Counted from the stretch's first letter, positions 44,317-53,738 are shown. The stretch is 64,000 bases of DNA from Ilumatobacteraceae bacterium (GCA_013213745.1 JABSQH010000093.1:21621-85620); one strand, 5' to 3'. Notes: generated by a model not told the origin, from the letters alone. Numbers and translations: made by a program.

Positions 44317-44850
44317 GTGTCCACCCGAACCAACCTCACCTCCGTCGCCGCTGCCGGCACCGTCGCCGCTGCCGGCACCGTGGCAGGAACACGGCTGCTG
44401 GGCGGTACCGTCCAGGCCTCGGGGCAACTCGACTCGAAGACCGACGACACGACCAGGGCTGCCGACGACGTCGCCGCGCTGTTCGACGCCAGGAATCACA
44501 CCTTTCATCGCAGTCTCGACGACCTCACCACCGATCCCGCCGGGGCCTGCTACGGCCAGGCTCCAACGATCACGGCGGTCGACGGCTTCGCCACCATCGG
44601 GACCGCCGGCTCCGACGTGATCTTCGGCGTCGACGGCGACGACATCATCTGATCGACATGGTCACCGACGACCCCTTCGACCACGACGAGGCATGGGCCG
44701 GGCGCGGCAACGACACGATCTACGCCGAGGATGGCAAAGGCCAAAACGTGTGGGCCCCCGAGCGGCCGCGACGTCTGCCGCATCGACGAAGCGATCGACC
44801 TGTGGTCGTCGTGCGAGGCCGAGCTGCAGAGCGGCAACGGCCCGAAGCGG
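44317..44850 (+). pseudogene. RTX-type calcium-binding repeat protein, frameshifted
   Basis: GTG 44317, preceded by AAGGGGC, starts a short protein (STRTNLTSVAAAGT, ... FATIGTAGSDVIFGVDGDDII) with a haemolysin-type calcium-binding nonapeptide at the end, but it stops at TGA 44650-44652. The next repeat, DMVTDDPFDHDEAWAGRGNDTIYAEDG (partial), continues in another frame. The C-terminal tail GRDVCRIDEAIDLWSSCEAE, typical of actinobacterial RTX proteins, returns to the first frame. At least two indels therefore break it. The 3' end runs into the convergent PhnD-like gene. Confidence 0.66.
44344..44379 (+). repeat. Tandem 18-bp direct repeat (two copies)
   Basis: GTCGCCGCTGCCGGCACC occurs twice head to tail at the start of the RTX remnant, coding Val-Ala-Ala-Ala-Gly-Thr twice, with a partial third copy after it. 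It is probably a slippage duplication inside the signal/leader region. Confidence 0.85.
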
Positions 44851-44853
44851 CGA

Positions 44854-45669
44854 CTATGCCGGAACCTCGACCATGGCTCGTTCGACGAGCGGGGCGAGGC
44901 GGGCATAGTCGTCGTGTTCCACGGGACCGAAACCGCACACCCCGAATGGCGTCAGCGCAGCCGCCAGCTCCGGACCCGCAAGGAGATCGGCAACGTCGGG
45001 AACCAGATGGCTCAGCTCGGACCGAACCACCACGGGCTGCACGGGGTACGGACCGAGGACATCAATCGATCGGACCGCGGCGCCACGGTCGGGTCGCTCA
45101 CCCGCCCACGAGCGCAACACGTTGGCATCGATCGCTGCCGCATCGAGCGCGCCCGACTCGATCAGCTCGAGCGCTCGACGATGGCTGCCTACCTGGCGGA
45201 GCTCGCCGCAGAAGTCGACATCGAGTCCCTCGTCGGCGAGTTTGGCGAGGAGGCTGACGAATCCCGAGAGAGAGGCCCGCTCGTTGTAGCCGATGCGCAG
45301 ACCCCGCAGGTCGGCGAATCGCTCAACGGGCGCATCGGCCCGGACGACCACATCGGAGACATACGTCGGTTGTCCGGCGTTCCGTGCGTCGTCGTAGATC
45401 GGCGCCCGAGGAACAAGGGCCACGCTCGGCGATGTGCGCTCGGTCAGCCAGAGGTACGCCGGCGGACAGATGAACCCAATGTCGGTCAGGCCCATCGCAA
45501 AGCGGTCGTCTGCGGCTGTGACCGGACCCGACATCTTCGACTCGACCGTCACGTCGTGGTCACGACCGAGGCCGGACGCCACATGCGCAGCGATGGTCTC
45601 GAACATCGCCAGCGGGAGACCAGGCGTCAGCCACGTGGTGAACCGCAGTGGTGCATCACTCGAACCCAC
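44854..45669 (-). CDS. PhnD/phosphate-phosphonate-type periplasmic-binding-fold protein
   Basis: A 271-residue protein of the PhnD/ABC substrate-binding superfamily (WLTPGLPLAMFETIAAHVA; DIGFICPPAYLWLTE; SDVVVRADAPVERFADLRG; GALDAAAIDANVLRSW). Usual members bind phosphonate, phosphite or related ligands, but here no signal peptide or lipobox precedes the domain, so it may be cytoplasmic or be exported otherwise. GTG 45669 (GSSDAPLRFTTWL) is used; the frame is open to 45708. No permease or ATPase lies nearby, so the transport role is uncertain. Confidence 0.72.
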   Translation of the reverse strand: MGSSDAPLRFTTWLTPGLPLAMFETIAAHVASGLGRDHDVTVESKMSGPVTAADDRFAMGLTDIGFICPPAYLWLTERTSPSVALVPRAPIYDDARNAGQPTYVSDVVVRADAPVERFADLRGLRIGYNERASLSGFVSLLAKLADEGLDVDFCGELRQVGSHRRALELIESGALDAAAIDANVLRSWAGERPDRGAAVRSIDVLGPYPVQPVVVRSELSHLVPDVADLLAGPELAAALTPFGVCGFGPVEHDDYARLAPLVERAMVEVPA

Positions 45670-45757
45670 GACGTCGGACGCTACCCGACGGTGGCGAGAC
45701 GACGACACGGCCGGCTATATCTCGATCGACAGGCGGTCGACCTGCAAAGCTCGAGTC

Positions 45758-47074
45758 ATGACCGACACCGCAAACAGGCCCGAGCTGTTGCCGTTGGCCC
45801 GCAGGACACCCGAGCAAGAGGCCGCCGAGAAAGGCGCCGACGTGCCGGCCGCATCCGAGTTGAGCATCGACGCAATCGACCCGTACAACGCACACCTGTT
45901 CCGCGACGATCGTTGGCACGACCACTTCGCACGGCTACGTGCCGAGGATCCCGTCCATCTCAACGAGCTGGAACTCGCGGGCCGCTACTGGTCGATCACC
46001 AAGTACGACGACGTGCGGGCCGTCGACGGCGATTGGGAGACGTTCTCGTCTGCCGACGGCATCACCCTCGGCCTCTCGCTCGACAAGATCCCCGCCGATG
46101 CGGGGCCCCAGATCATGTCGTTCATCTCGATGGATCCGCCGGAGCACACGGCGCAACGCAACACCGTGCGCAGTATCGCCGCGCCGGTGAACCTGAAGAA
46201 CTTCGAGCCGATCATGCGCGAGCGCACCATCAAGGTGCTCGAGTCATTGCCCGAAGGCGAGACCTTCGACTGGGTCGACAACGTGTCGGTCGAGCTGACG
46301 ACGCTGATGCTGGCGACCCTGTTCGACTTCCCGATTGATGACCGCCGGATGCTCACCCGCTGGTCCGATGTGTTGTTCGCGATCCCGCAGCCGGGCGGCA
46401 TCGTCGAGTCCCAGGAGCAGAAGCGCGACGAGTTGATGGGATGTGTTGCCTACTTCGAGCGCCTGTGGGAGGAGCGCCGCAACAACCCGGGCAACGATCT
46501 CGTCTCGATGCTCGTCCACGGCGAAGCGACCAAGGACATCCCGACGTTGCGGCACCTCGGCAACCTGCTGTTGCTCATCGTCGGCGGCAACGACACGACC
46601 CGCAACTCGATGTCGGGCAGCGTGTACGGGCTCAATCAGTTCCCCGACCAATACGACAAGCTGATCGCCGATCCCGGCCTGATCAAGAACATGGTCAAAG
46701 AGATCGTCCGCTGGCAAACACCGCTGTCGTACATGCGTCGCACAGCGACTCGGGACACCGAGCTGGGTGGGAAGCAGATCAAGAAGGGTGACCAGGTGCT
46801 GATGTGGTACCTCTCGGCGAACCGCGATGAAGCCGTGTTCGAGAACGCCGACGCCATCGACATCGAGCGCGATAACGCCGACAAACACCTGTCGTTCGGG
46901 TACGGCATTCACTTCTGCATGGGTGCCCGGCTCGCCGAGCTGCAGCTACGCGTGCTGTGGGAAGAGATCCTGCCGCGCTTTGAACGCATCGAGGTGCAGG
47001 CAGAACCCGAGCGGGTGTTCTCGTCGTTCGTGCACGGTTACGCCAAGCTGCCGGTGCGCATCACCCGCCGCTGA
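45758..47074 (+). CDS. Cytochrome P450
   Basis: A 438-residue class I bacterial P450 that needs a ferredoxin and reductase encoded elsewhere. Signatures: I-helix GGNDTTRNSM (oxygen-activating Thr), K-helix EIVRWQTPLSYMRRTA with ExxR, and the haem loop FGYGIHFCMGARLAELQ with Cys near residue 387. The ATG at 45758 fits a family-typical N-terminus. It is divergent from the PhnD-like gene. Substrate unknown; the sequence resembles actinobacterial P450s acting on terpenes or sterol-like compounds, but this is only a general impression. Confidence 0.9.
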   Translation: MTDTANRPELLPLARRTPEQEAAEKGADVPAASELSIDAIDPYNAHLFRDDRWHDHFARLRAEDPVHLNELELAGRYWSITKYDDVRAVDGDWETFSSADGITLGLSLDKIPADAGPQIMSFISMDPPEHTAQRNTVRSIAAPVNLKNFEPIMRERTIKVLESLPEGETFDWVDNVSVELTTLMLATLFDFPIDDRRMLTRWSDVLFAIPQPGGIVESQEQKRDELMGCVAYFERLWEERRNNPGNDLVSMLVHGEATKDIPTLRHLGNLLLLIVGGNDTTRNSMSGSVYGLNQFPDQYDKLIADPGLIKNMVKEIVRWQTPLSYMRRTATRDTELGGKQIKKGDQVLMWYLSANRDEAVFENADAIDIERDNADKHLSFGYGIHFCMGARLAELQLRVLWEEILPRFERIEVQAEPERVFSSFVHGYAKLPVRITRR

Positions 47075-47171
47075 GTTCCCTGCCGGCGGTCACGCAAGAG
47101 CGCGGCGCGACGTCCAGCTGCGCGCCGTATCGGGGCCGGCACAGGTCGCCCACAGGTAGCGCTCGTTAGAG

Positions 47172-47570
47172 ATGGTGATACCAGTCGGCGCGTCCGAGCG
47201 CCGACGCCATCGCGAAACGAGCACCGACCCGGACACGACATCGACCGCACCCGCACCTCGCCGCCGAATGCGACGGCTCATCGGAGCGGCAGTGGCCGCG
47301 TTCGGTGTCTGGGCACTGATCGTCGGTCCGACCACTACGAGAATTGGGACACGGCCGTACACATTCCGGTCCATCGACCTCTCACGTCGGCGACCAGCAC
47401 CGACGTCGACGATGAGTTCACGCTGACGTTCGCGTCGACGTGCTCAGATGGAACGCCGGAGACCACGGTCGCCGAACTGGTCCTCGATGTCGCTCCACCA
47501 CCGTCAAGCGGAGGTGACCCGGCGACGCCACCAATGGGCGATGGCACGATCCGCCCCGGCACGCGCTGAC
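47172..47570 (+). pseudogene. Small membrane/exported protein, apparently frameshifted
   Basis: Two forward frames look like halves of one gene. The first (from GTG near 47172) has a basic lead and a membrane segment (RRLIGAAVAAFGVWALIVGP). Near 47339 a different frame continues with ENWDTAVHIPVHRPLTSATS, TLTFASTCSDGTPETTVAEL, ending in a Pro/Gly-rich tail at TGA 47568. The second half reads like a beta-rich extracellular domain. No family is recognised. The interval 47075-47610 shows nothing else. Confidence 0.38.
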
Positions 47571-47610
47571 TCGCCGGGCACCACAACGGTTCACCGCTCG
47601 CCGAGCGGCG

Positions 47611-48651
47611 TCAGCGACCCGACTCGTCCGGATAGTGCGCGGCGACGAGGTCGGGGTATCTGCGGGTGAAGTAGTTCCACAATTGCTCGCCGTACACGGC
47701 GGCGCGCTGTGCGGACTGCACGTCGTCGACTCCCGCTTCCATCTCGGTGGCGCTCGCCATGAATCCGGCATCGGCGTGACGCGGGCTCGCGGCCACTGCT
47801 GCACCGAAGCGCTCAGCGAGTGGCAACGGCGCCAGTGGAGTGTCGAGCGACGGGCCGTGGAAGTAGGCCGCTGAGTACCGAGTGTCGCTGGTGATCACTC
47901 GGTGCGGCGTCGCTCTGAAGTAGTTGGCGGTGAGCCCCTGGAGCATCTCGCCGAGATTGACGACGAAAGCACCCGGTACCGATGGCGCCGCGATCCACTC
48001 CCCTATCTGATTCTCGATCTGCAGGCCCGGCGTCTCGCCGGGCGCCAAGAGGGTGAACGAGCCGGTGTCGTGATGGGCGTTTACGCCAGCACTACCACCG
48101 GGCGTCGGCGGATAACGGATCAACTTGGTGAGCGACATCGGTTCGGCGCCGAACATCGTCGAGAGGTATCCCTCGTCCACTTCGAGCCCGAGCGACATGA
48201 CCCCGAGCAGCTCGTCGGCGACTGCCCCCACTCGGCAAACCAGAGGCGCATGATCGCGACGAATCCGGGCGGTACATCGTCGCTGAACCACTGATTCGGC
48301 CCGAGCAGCCGGAGGTACGCCGCTTCGACATCGGGCTCCCGGGCCGGGCTCGCTCCACAAGTCGACCTGCTCTCGGATGTCGGGCCGGTTGTTGGTGAAC
48401 TCGGTCCCGACCGCCTCCCAGCTGCGGAAGTGGCGGGAGCGACGTTTGTCGATGCGCATCATCGAGAACACCGAGTCGATGAACGCGCTGTCGATCCCGT
48501 GGCCGACAACCACGAAGAATCCGACGTGGTGGCAGACGTCGGCGACCTCAGCGGCCAAGGATCGACGTTCGGTGTCGGAGCCTCGCCAACGAGCGAGGTC
48601 GACGATCGGCAGCTCGGTGAATGCTGGCGAGTCGGGTGCCGTCTGGCTCAC
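47611..48651 (-). pseudogene. Isopenicillin-N-synthase-like 2OG/Fe(II) dioxygenase, frameshifted with deletion
   Basis: An IPNS-type (DIOX_N plus 2OG-FeII) dioxygenase gene starting at GTG 48651, overlapping the phyH stop by GTGA. The N-terminal part VCHHVGFFVVVGHGID is good, but about 15 residues normally before IDKRRSRHFR are missing. From about 48345 to 48228 the main frame is non-homologous, while another frame reads VEAAYLRLLGPNQWFSDDV, so two compensating indels are present, one at a C5/G5 run. The C-terminal half is intact: AHHDTGSFTLL (HxD), the His in TPHRVITSD, Arg in RYSAAYF. As it stands the protein would lack part of the core. Confidence 0.72.
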
Positions 48652-49490
48652 GAGTCGAGGGTTGCGGAAACCCCGGGCGTCTCGCTCGATTGGGGCGTGC
48701 GCTCCCACAGCACCGGGAACAGCGGATGGTCCAAGGTCGCGCCAGTCGCTAACTCGTCATCCAAGCCGTCGAACGGTGGGGAGGTCACCCAGCGACGCGG
48801 CGCGTGCACCATGTCGTCGCCGAGAAAACGAATCGACATGACCCGGCGACGAGCGCGGCGGCTTACCCCTCGTGCCCGATGCGCGGTGAGCATGTGGAAG
48901 AACACTGCGTCGCCCGGCTCCAGCGCCCAGCCGACGACCGGCCACCGCTCGGGGTCAGCAGGAAAGTCCGGGAGCTCGGCGAGACTGCCTTCGGGGAACC
49001 ACCGTGCCTGCTCGTCGAGGAACGTGCGAGGCATGTACCACGGGCCCCGATGTGTTCCGGCGACGAACTCCAAGGTCGTCTCGCGGTCGACAGGATCGAT
49101 GGGCAGCCACATGCTGACGTTCTGCGTGCCCTCGACGTTGTAATACGGCTGGTCCTGATGCCATGGCGTCGCCTGACGCGTCCCCGGCTCCTTCACCAGA
49201 ACATGGTCGTGGTACAGCCTGACCTGCTCGGCACCCATGAGATGGCCGGCGATCTGTGCCGCTGCCGTATCGGCCAGGAACTCGCGCATGGGGGCGATCC
49301 GTTGCCAGTTGCAGAAGTCTTCGATGAACGCGCCGTCGGACTCGGCACTGGCCCGGATGGCCAGCGGAGACAAGTTCGCCAGGTTCTCGTCGACCGCTGT
49401 ACCGGCGAGCGACATCTGCGCCTCGGTGAACGCCCCGCGGACACACACGGCGCCGTCGGCCGTGAAGTCACCCTCGATCGTCCAACTCAC
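48648..49490 (-). CDS. Phytanoyl-CoA dioxygenase family protein (PhyH)
   Basis: A 280-residue Fe(II)/2-oxoglutarate oxygenase of the PhyH family. The iron-binding HxD is in TPWHQDQPYYNVEG; the distal His is in VFFHMLTAHRA and the 2-oxoglutarate Arg in RRRVMSIRFLGDD. GTG 49490 (SWTIEGDF) is chosen; upstream residues overlap the TetR remnant and are not conserved. The gene is coupled to the IPNS-like gene behind it. PhyH proteins hydroxylate small molecules or lipids; the natural substrate is not evident. The gene itself looks intact, although its neighbours are decaying. Confidence 0.83.
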   Translation of the reverse strand: MSWTIEGDFTADGAVCVRGAFTEAQMSLAGTAVDENLANLSPLAIRASAESDGAFIEDFCNWQRIAPMREFLADTAAAQIAGHLMGAEQVRLYHDHVLVKEPGTRQATPWHQDQPYYNVEGTQNVSMWLPIDPVDRETTLEFVAGTHRGPWYMPRTFLDEQARWFPEGSLAELPDFPADPERWPVVGWALEPGDAVFFHMLTAHRARGVSRRARRRVMSIRFLGDDMVHAPRRWVTSPPFDGLDDELATGATLDHPLFPVLWERTPQSSETPGVSATLDS

Positions 49491-49549
49491 GCAGCCGAAC
49501 CCTACGGCGTCGATGTCGACGGCGTCGGTGGGAGCACGGCGACGCCGGG

Positions 49550-49867
49550 ATGAGCATGCAGGACCTGCTGCGCAACACCGGTGTCTCATCGAGCTCGACG
49601 TACCACTTTCTCCCGGGCGGGAAGGAAGAACTCGTGGCGTCTGCGGTGCGCGACAGCGGGCTCACCTCTGCCGCCCAGATCGCCGAGGTGATGAATGAGC
49701 ACGACCCTGCGACCGCCGTCACCCGGATCTTCGAGGCGGCCGCCGAGGAGGTGCGCAGCCACGACTTCACGCTCGATTGCCCGATCGGCGTGACGGCGAC
49801 GGAGGCCGCCCACGACTCACCCAAGCGACACACAGCACGGCGCCATATCGAGATGCGGCGAGCCTGA
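49550..49867 (+). pseudogene. TetR-family regulator, truncated at both ends
   Basis: The forward frame keeps the second half of a TetR helix-turn-helix (MQDLLRNTGVSSSSTYHFLPGGKEELVASA) and the first ligand-domain helices (IFEAAAEEVRSHDFTLDCPIGV). It then degrades to KRHTARRHIEMRRA before a stop at 49867. The first helix of the HTH and about 100 C-terminal residues are missing. It is divergent from phyH, where a repressor for the dioxygenase pair would be expected. ATG 49550 cannot give a functional repressor. Confidence 0.68.
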
Positions 49868-49883
49868 TCGTCAGCCGGATCAG

Positions 49884-51131
49884 CTAGAAGCTGCTCTGGT
49901 CGCGGTACCTGCCTTCGGGGACGACGAACCCGCGGATGAAGGTGAGGATGGGCTGCTCGTCGGCCGCTGCGGTGAGGTAATCGGCGATGGCGATGATCAC
50001 CTCGCCGAGCACCGTCGAGTCGAAGATCCAGTCGTTGAGGTCGTCGTGGGTCGGAGCCCGCGAGCCGGGCTGGGAGGCCAGCGCCTCGTGATAAATCGTG
50101 CGAACGTCGTCGACCAGATGGCGAATCAACAACGGCATCTCGAACGCCCAATCGATCCCGACACCCGGCGCATCGGTGAGGTTGCCCGAATCGGCGACCG
50201 AGCCGAGCGCCTGGACGACCTCGCGCTGCTGATCGAGCGCAGCACCGCTTGCGCCGAACAACGAGCGGCCGCGCCGGCGCCTGGTCTCAGCGGCCCACGG
50301 CAGGAAGCGACTGGCCTCGGCGCCCAGCCGATCCGCGAAGGAGTCTCCGGTTGCCGGCGCGAGGTTCAACGGACACGCCCACGGCTCCTGTTCGCCGACG
50401 TCGGGCGCATCAGTGGCGAAATCGACGATTCCCGGCTCGATCTGTGTCGACAGCAGATCGAGCGCGGCGCGCACGACCGTTCGCTGGAACTCGGCATCGG
50501 AGGCGCTCCCCAATGGCCGACCGAGCGGGAACGGCACCCACAGCGCACGAGTCGGTCCGACCGCCTCGCTCTGCTCGCGGACGAGACTGATCGACGTCGT
50601 CGCAACGCCGGCGCGTTCGATGAAGTGTGTGAGGGCTCCGACCGAGCCCGTGCAGATCGGTCATATCGGCACGAGCAGCGCCACGTCGACTCCGTCCGCG
50701 GCGAGCAACCGACCGACTTCGGTCCCGGCCTCTTCGAACAGCGAAGGATTTGGCATCGCGCCCATGAAGGAGTAGTGCCAGTTCGAGACCCCACCGATCT
50801 CACCTGCGTCGTGGAGCTCCCGCAGCCGATCGAGCGGAAAGGCTACATTCGGATCGTCCTGTACTGCGGTGCGGTCGAAGTTGGCGCTGACGTGGGTCAT
50901 CACCAAGTCGCTGAAGTCGCTCGTGCCCGGAATGATCCGGTAGCTGAGGTCGCCGGCAACGAACGGCGGGTCGCCACGACGGTGCATCCCCGCCGTCGAC
51001 ACGATGGCAACGGTCGACTCCGCGAGCGGCTTCGGCGTGATCCAGGGACCCGGCGCAACGCGGGCCATGTTGTCGGCACGCATCTGGAGATGCGCGGCCT
51101 CATCTGGGTGCAGGTCACTCAGTCGAACCAC
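49884..51131 (-). CDS. Glycine/sarcosine/betaine reductase selenoprotein B-family protein with UGA-encoded Sec157
   Basis: One 415-residue protein is read from GTG 51131 through an in-frame TGA at 50661-50663 to the stop at 49884. The first 156 residues match the GrdB/PrdB-like family: VRLSDLHPDEAAHL, VAIVSTAGMHRRGD, SHVSANFDRT-type (THVSANFDRT), VSNWHYSFMGA, DVALLVPI. The TGA follows as U157-P-I-C160, then TGSVGALTHFIERAG in the same frame. Sec followed by Cys two residues on is the catalytic redox pair of this family, which cleaves C-N bonds or handles amine substrates. Residues ~235-415 are an extra, mostly helical domain not present in GrdB. No grdA/grdC is nearby. Without Sec decoding it would appear as two unrelated ORFs. 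The gene is divergent from an aldo/keto reductase. Confidence 0.88.
50633..50649 (-). promoter_or_regulatory. Bacterial SECIS hairpin in the GrdB-like gene
   Basis: Eleven bases after the TGA the mRNA can form a perfect 6-bp stem (GGGCUC with GAGCCC) with a 5-base GGUCG loop. The loop matches the GGUC type of enteric SECIS elements recognised by SelB, and the distance from the UGA is right. It lies within the coding sequence, as in other bacterial selenoprotein genes. Confidence 0.82.
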
Positions 51132-51186
51132 CGATGCAGTGTGCCCGACCGGCAGTCACCGGCACGAGCGGTAGCACGTACGCGCT

Positions 51187-52131
51187 TTGTTGGCGCAGGG
51201 GGAGTACTGCTCGCTCGGCCGATTCGAGGTGTCCGTCGTGGGACTCGGGTGCAACAACTTCGGGATGCGCCTGGACGGCGATGCGACGGCGCGAGTGGTC
51301 GACGCCGCAATCGACTTCTTCGACACCGCAGAGAGCTACGGCAACGGCGCCTCCGAGGAGTTGCTGGGGCGGGCGCTCAGCGGTCGCCGCGACGATGTGG
51401 TGATCGCCACCAAGTGGGGCCACACGCGCAGCCTCGGCGAGAGCGAACGCGGCGGCGACCCGCGCCTGATCCGCGAGCGGCTCGATGTCAGCCTCGCCCG
51501 GCTCGGCACCGACTACGTCGACCACTATCGGCTGCACCGCCCCGATCCGCTGACGCCGGTGGACGAAACGCTTGGGTGCCTCACCGGCCTGCGAGCGGCA
51601 GGAAAGATCCGCAAGTGCGGCGCCACACGCTTCACCGCCGACGGACTGCGCGGCGCACACGCCGCGGCGACCACACACGACCTCGACCCGTTTCCATCAG
51701 TACAGAATCACTACAGCCTGCTCACGCGTGCACCCGAGCACGACGGCGTTTTCGCCGCATGTGAGGAGCTCGACATCGCGTTCGTGCCGTACTTTGCGCT
51801 CGAGTCCGGACTCCTCACCGGTAAGTACCGACTCGGTGCAGACCGCCCCGAGGGCTCGCGACTCGCGAACTGGGGTGACCGGGCGTCGCTGTTTATCGAC
51901 GACGACAAGCTCGCCGTTGTCGATCGCTTGATCGCCTGGTGCGAGTCCCGCGACCATACGTTGCTCGATCTCGCGATGAGCCGGCACACGTCGCACCCAC
52001 TCGTGGCGTCGGTCATCTCGGGCGCGACCGACCCCGAGCCGGTTGTCGCCAACGTCGCTGCGTCCGACTGGGCCCTCACGCCAAGCGATCGGGCCGAGGT
52101 CGACCAGATCGTCGTCGGGCCATCGAAGTGA
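51187..52131 (+). CDS. Aldo/keto reductase
   Basis: A ~314-residue NADPH-dependent aldo/keto reductase. Catalytic residues are visible: Asp and Tyr in FFDTAESYGNG, Lys in VIATKWGHT and His in HYRLHRPDP. The C-terminal NADPH-binding helix is ATDPEPVVANVAA. The start is a TTG at 51187 directly before GEYCSLGRFEVSVVGLG; the frame is closed shortly upstream and no better ATG exists, so the translation level may be low. It is divergent from the GrdB-like selenoprotein (56 bp between starts), which might share regulation. Substrate unknown. Confidence 0.8.
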   Translation: MLAQGEYCSLGRFEVSVVGLGCNNFGMRLDGDATARVVDAAIDFFDTAESYGNGASEELLGRALSGRRDDVVIATKWGHTRSLGESERGGDPRLIRERLDVSLARLGTDYVDHYRLHRPDPLTPVDETLGCLTGLRAAGKIRKCGATRFTADGLRGAHAAATTHDLDPFPSVQNHYSLLTRAPEHDGVFAACEELDIAFVPYFALESGLLTGKYRLGADRPEGSRLANWGDRASLFIDDDKLAVVDRLIAWCESRDHTLLDLAMSRHTSHPLVASVISGATDPEPVVANVAASDWALTPSDRAEVDQIVVGPSK

Positions 52132-52166
52132 TTTCGTCGCCGGTCGACGACGAACAGACCGGGTTC

Positions 52167-53738
52167 CTATCCGGTCGATGCGGGTTCGACGAGCAGTGCA
52201 ATGACACCGTCGGATCGATACGCCTGGGTGACGGCGGGGTGCGCCGCAAGCACGTCAACCGCATCGGCGTCATCGCGGATGTGCCCGTGCAGAAACCACA
52301 ACCGGCCATCGCCGGCGCGCTCGATCACAGGGTCGACAGCCAAACTTGTCAAACACGGGTCACGGGTGAGTCCAGCGTCGTCCAGATGCCGCTCGTAGTA
52401 CCGCAGCTGCTGATCGCCGAAACAGTAGGCGACCACCGTGTCATCGGGGTCTGCGTTTGCAGCGATCCACTCGATCGCCGGTTCGACATCCCATCGATCG
52501 GTGGGATCGACCAGCAACGTCACCGCTGCGAGACCGGCGGCGAGCGCAACGACCACTGCGGCGACGGCAGCGGCGCTCTCCGTGAGCCGCTGTGGGACAC
52601 GCCCCGGTGACGGTCGCGGTGACAGCAAAACATCCAGACCGTGCGCAGCGGCGACCGCCACGAGCGGTACGAGTACGAGAATCAGTCGTCCGCGGAACGG
52701 GTACACCTCGAGCATTGCGGCGATTGCGAACGAGGTCCCGATCACTGCGGTGACCGGGACCACCGCGAACCATTTGGTGACCGCAGACGGAACGCCGCGA
52801 TCAGTTCGACGCGCCTGCCGGAGCGCAGTGACCGCACGCCAGACGCCAACGACCACCAGCCCCCACAGCGCCAACGCAACGAGACGAGCGCCGGCGGTCA
52901 GCCACGCAGGATCTTCGACGTGCAACGGGACGCCGAGGTTGGAGAGCGTCAGGTGGGAGAGGCCAACGGTGTTGCGGGCCCACCACTCGATGCCGGAGAC
53001 GCTCGTTGGAAACGGGGCGAAGGCATCGGCCCAGAAGCCCTGCATGATCGACGGCTTGGCGAGCTGCGCCCAGGCGAAGGCCAGAGCCCAGGCGGTGAAG
53101 ATCGCAGCCCCCGGAGCCGCCAAGTAGCGGACGGCAGGATCGGCGCCGCGGCGCCGCGTCTCGGTGACGAACCACAGCACCCCGAGCACCGGGACGATCA
53201 AGAGCGCTGGCAGGCTGAAAGCCAGCATGACGAACGCAAGCAGTACCGCCGCCAGGCGACTCAGCGACGCCCGCTCGGCGACAGCGAAAACGGCGACCAT
53301 ACCCAGCAGCGCCTCGACGCCGTATTGCTTGACCTCGGCGGAGTAATAGATCAGCGACGGCGAGAGCGCGATCACCCCGACGAGCAGTGCCCGGGCGAGC
53401 CGGTGTTCGATCCACCGGACCGCGTACACGACTGCGACCGCAAGGAGGGCGAGGCCGGCAAAAAACGGGAAGAGTCTCAGCATCCACTCGGCCGAGGAGA
53501 TCGCGTCGGCGACGTGGCTGACCACCCAGAAGCCAGCGGGCGCCAGTTGGCTCCGAGGTGAACGATCGGTCAGCGAGTCGAACACGCTGAGCTCCGCGAG
53601 GTCGTTGGCCACGAGCGCCTCATCAACCCACAGCGAGCGGCCAGAGAAGTACTGGCGGGCTCGAACAACGGCGCCGAAGAGGGCGATCACGATGAGCTCA
53701 ACATCGACCCCCGCCCGTCGGCGGACTGCGCCCATCAC
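52167..53738 (-). CDS. Membrane glycosyltransferase, GT39/ArnT-like (GT-C fold)
   Basis: A 523-residue polytopic protein with about 10-12 membrane helices. The first loop contains SLWVDEALVANDL, with the acidic pair typical of GT-C dolichyl/polyprenyl-phosphate-sugar-dependent glycosyltransferases. A soluble C-terminal ~100 residues (AIEWIAANADPDDTVVAYC) follows. It probably transfers a sugar from a polyprenyl-phosphate donor to a surface polymer or protein on the outer face of the membrane. It is convergent with the aldo/keto reductase (35 bp apart) and overlaps, at its 5' end, the upstream region of the flippase-like gene. Acceptor unknown. Confidence 0.78.
   Translation of the reverse strand: MMGAVRRRAGVDVELIVIALFGAVVRARQYFSGRSLWVDEALVANDLAELSVFDSLTDRSPRSQLAPAGFWVVSHVADAISSAEWMLRLFPFFAGLALLAVAVVYAVRWIEHRLARALLVGVIALSPSLIYYSAEVKQYGVEALLGMVAVFAVAERASLSRLAAVLLAFVMLAFSLPALLIVPVLGVLWFVTETRRRGADPAVRYLAAPGAAIFTAWALAFAWAQLAKPSIMQGFWADAFAPFPTSVSGIEWWARNTVGLSHLTLSNLGVPLHVEDPAWLTAGARLVALALWGLVVVGVWRAVTALRQARRTDRGVPSAVTKWFAVVPVTAVIGTSFAIAAMLEVYPFRGRLILVLVPLVAVAAAHGLDVLLSPRPSPGRVPQRLTESAAAVAAVVVALAAGLAAVTLLVDPTDRWDVEPAIEWIAANADPDDTVVAYCFGDQQLRYYERHLDDAGLTRDPCLTSLAVDPVIERAGDGRLWFLHGHIRDDADAVDVLAAHPAVTQAYRSDGVIALLVEPASTG

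Noticed and set aside
44650..44652. TGA in the RTX gene considered as a Sec codon.
   Set aside because: The homologous sequence continues in a different frame directly after the TGA, so a frameshift explains it better.
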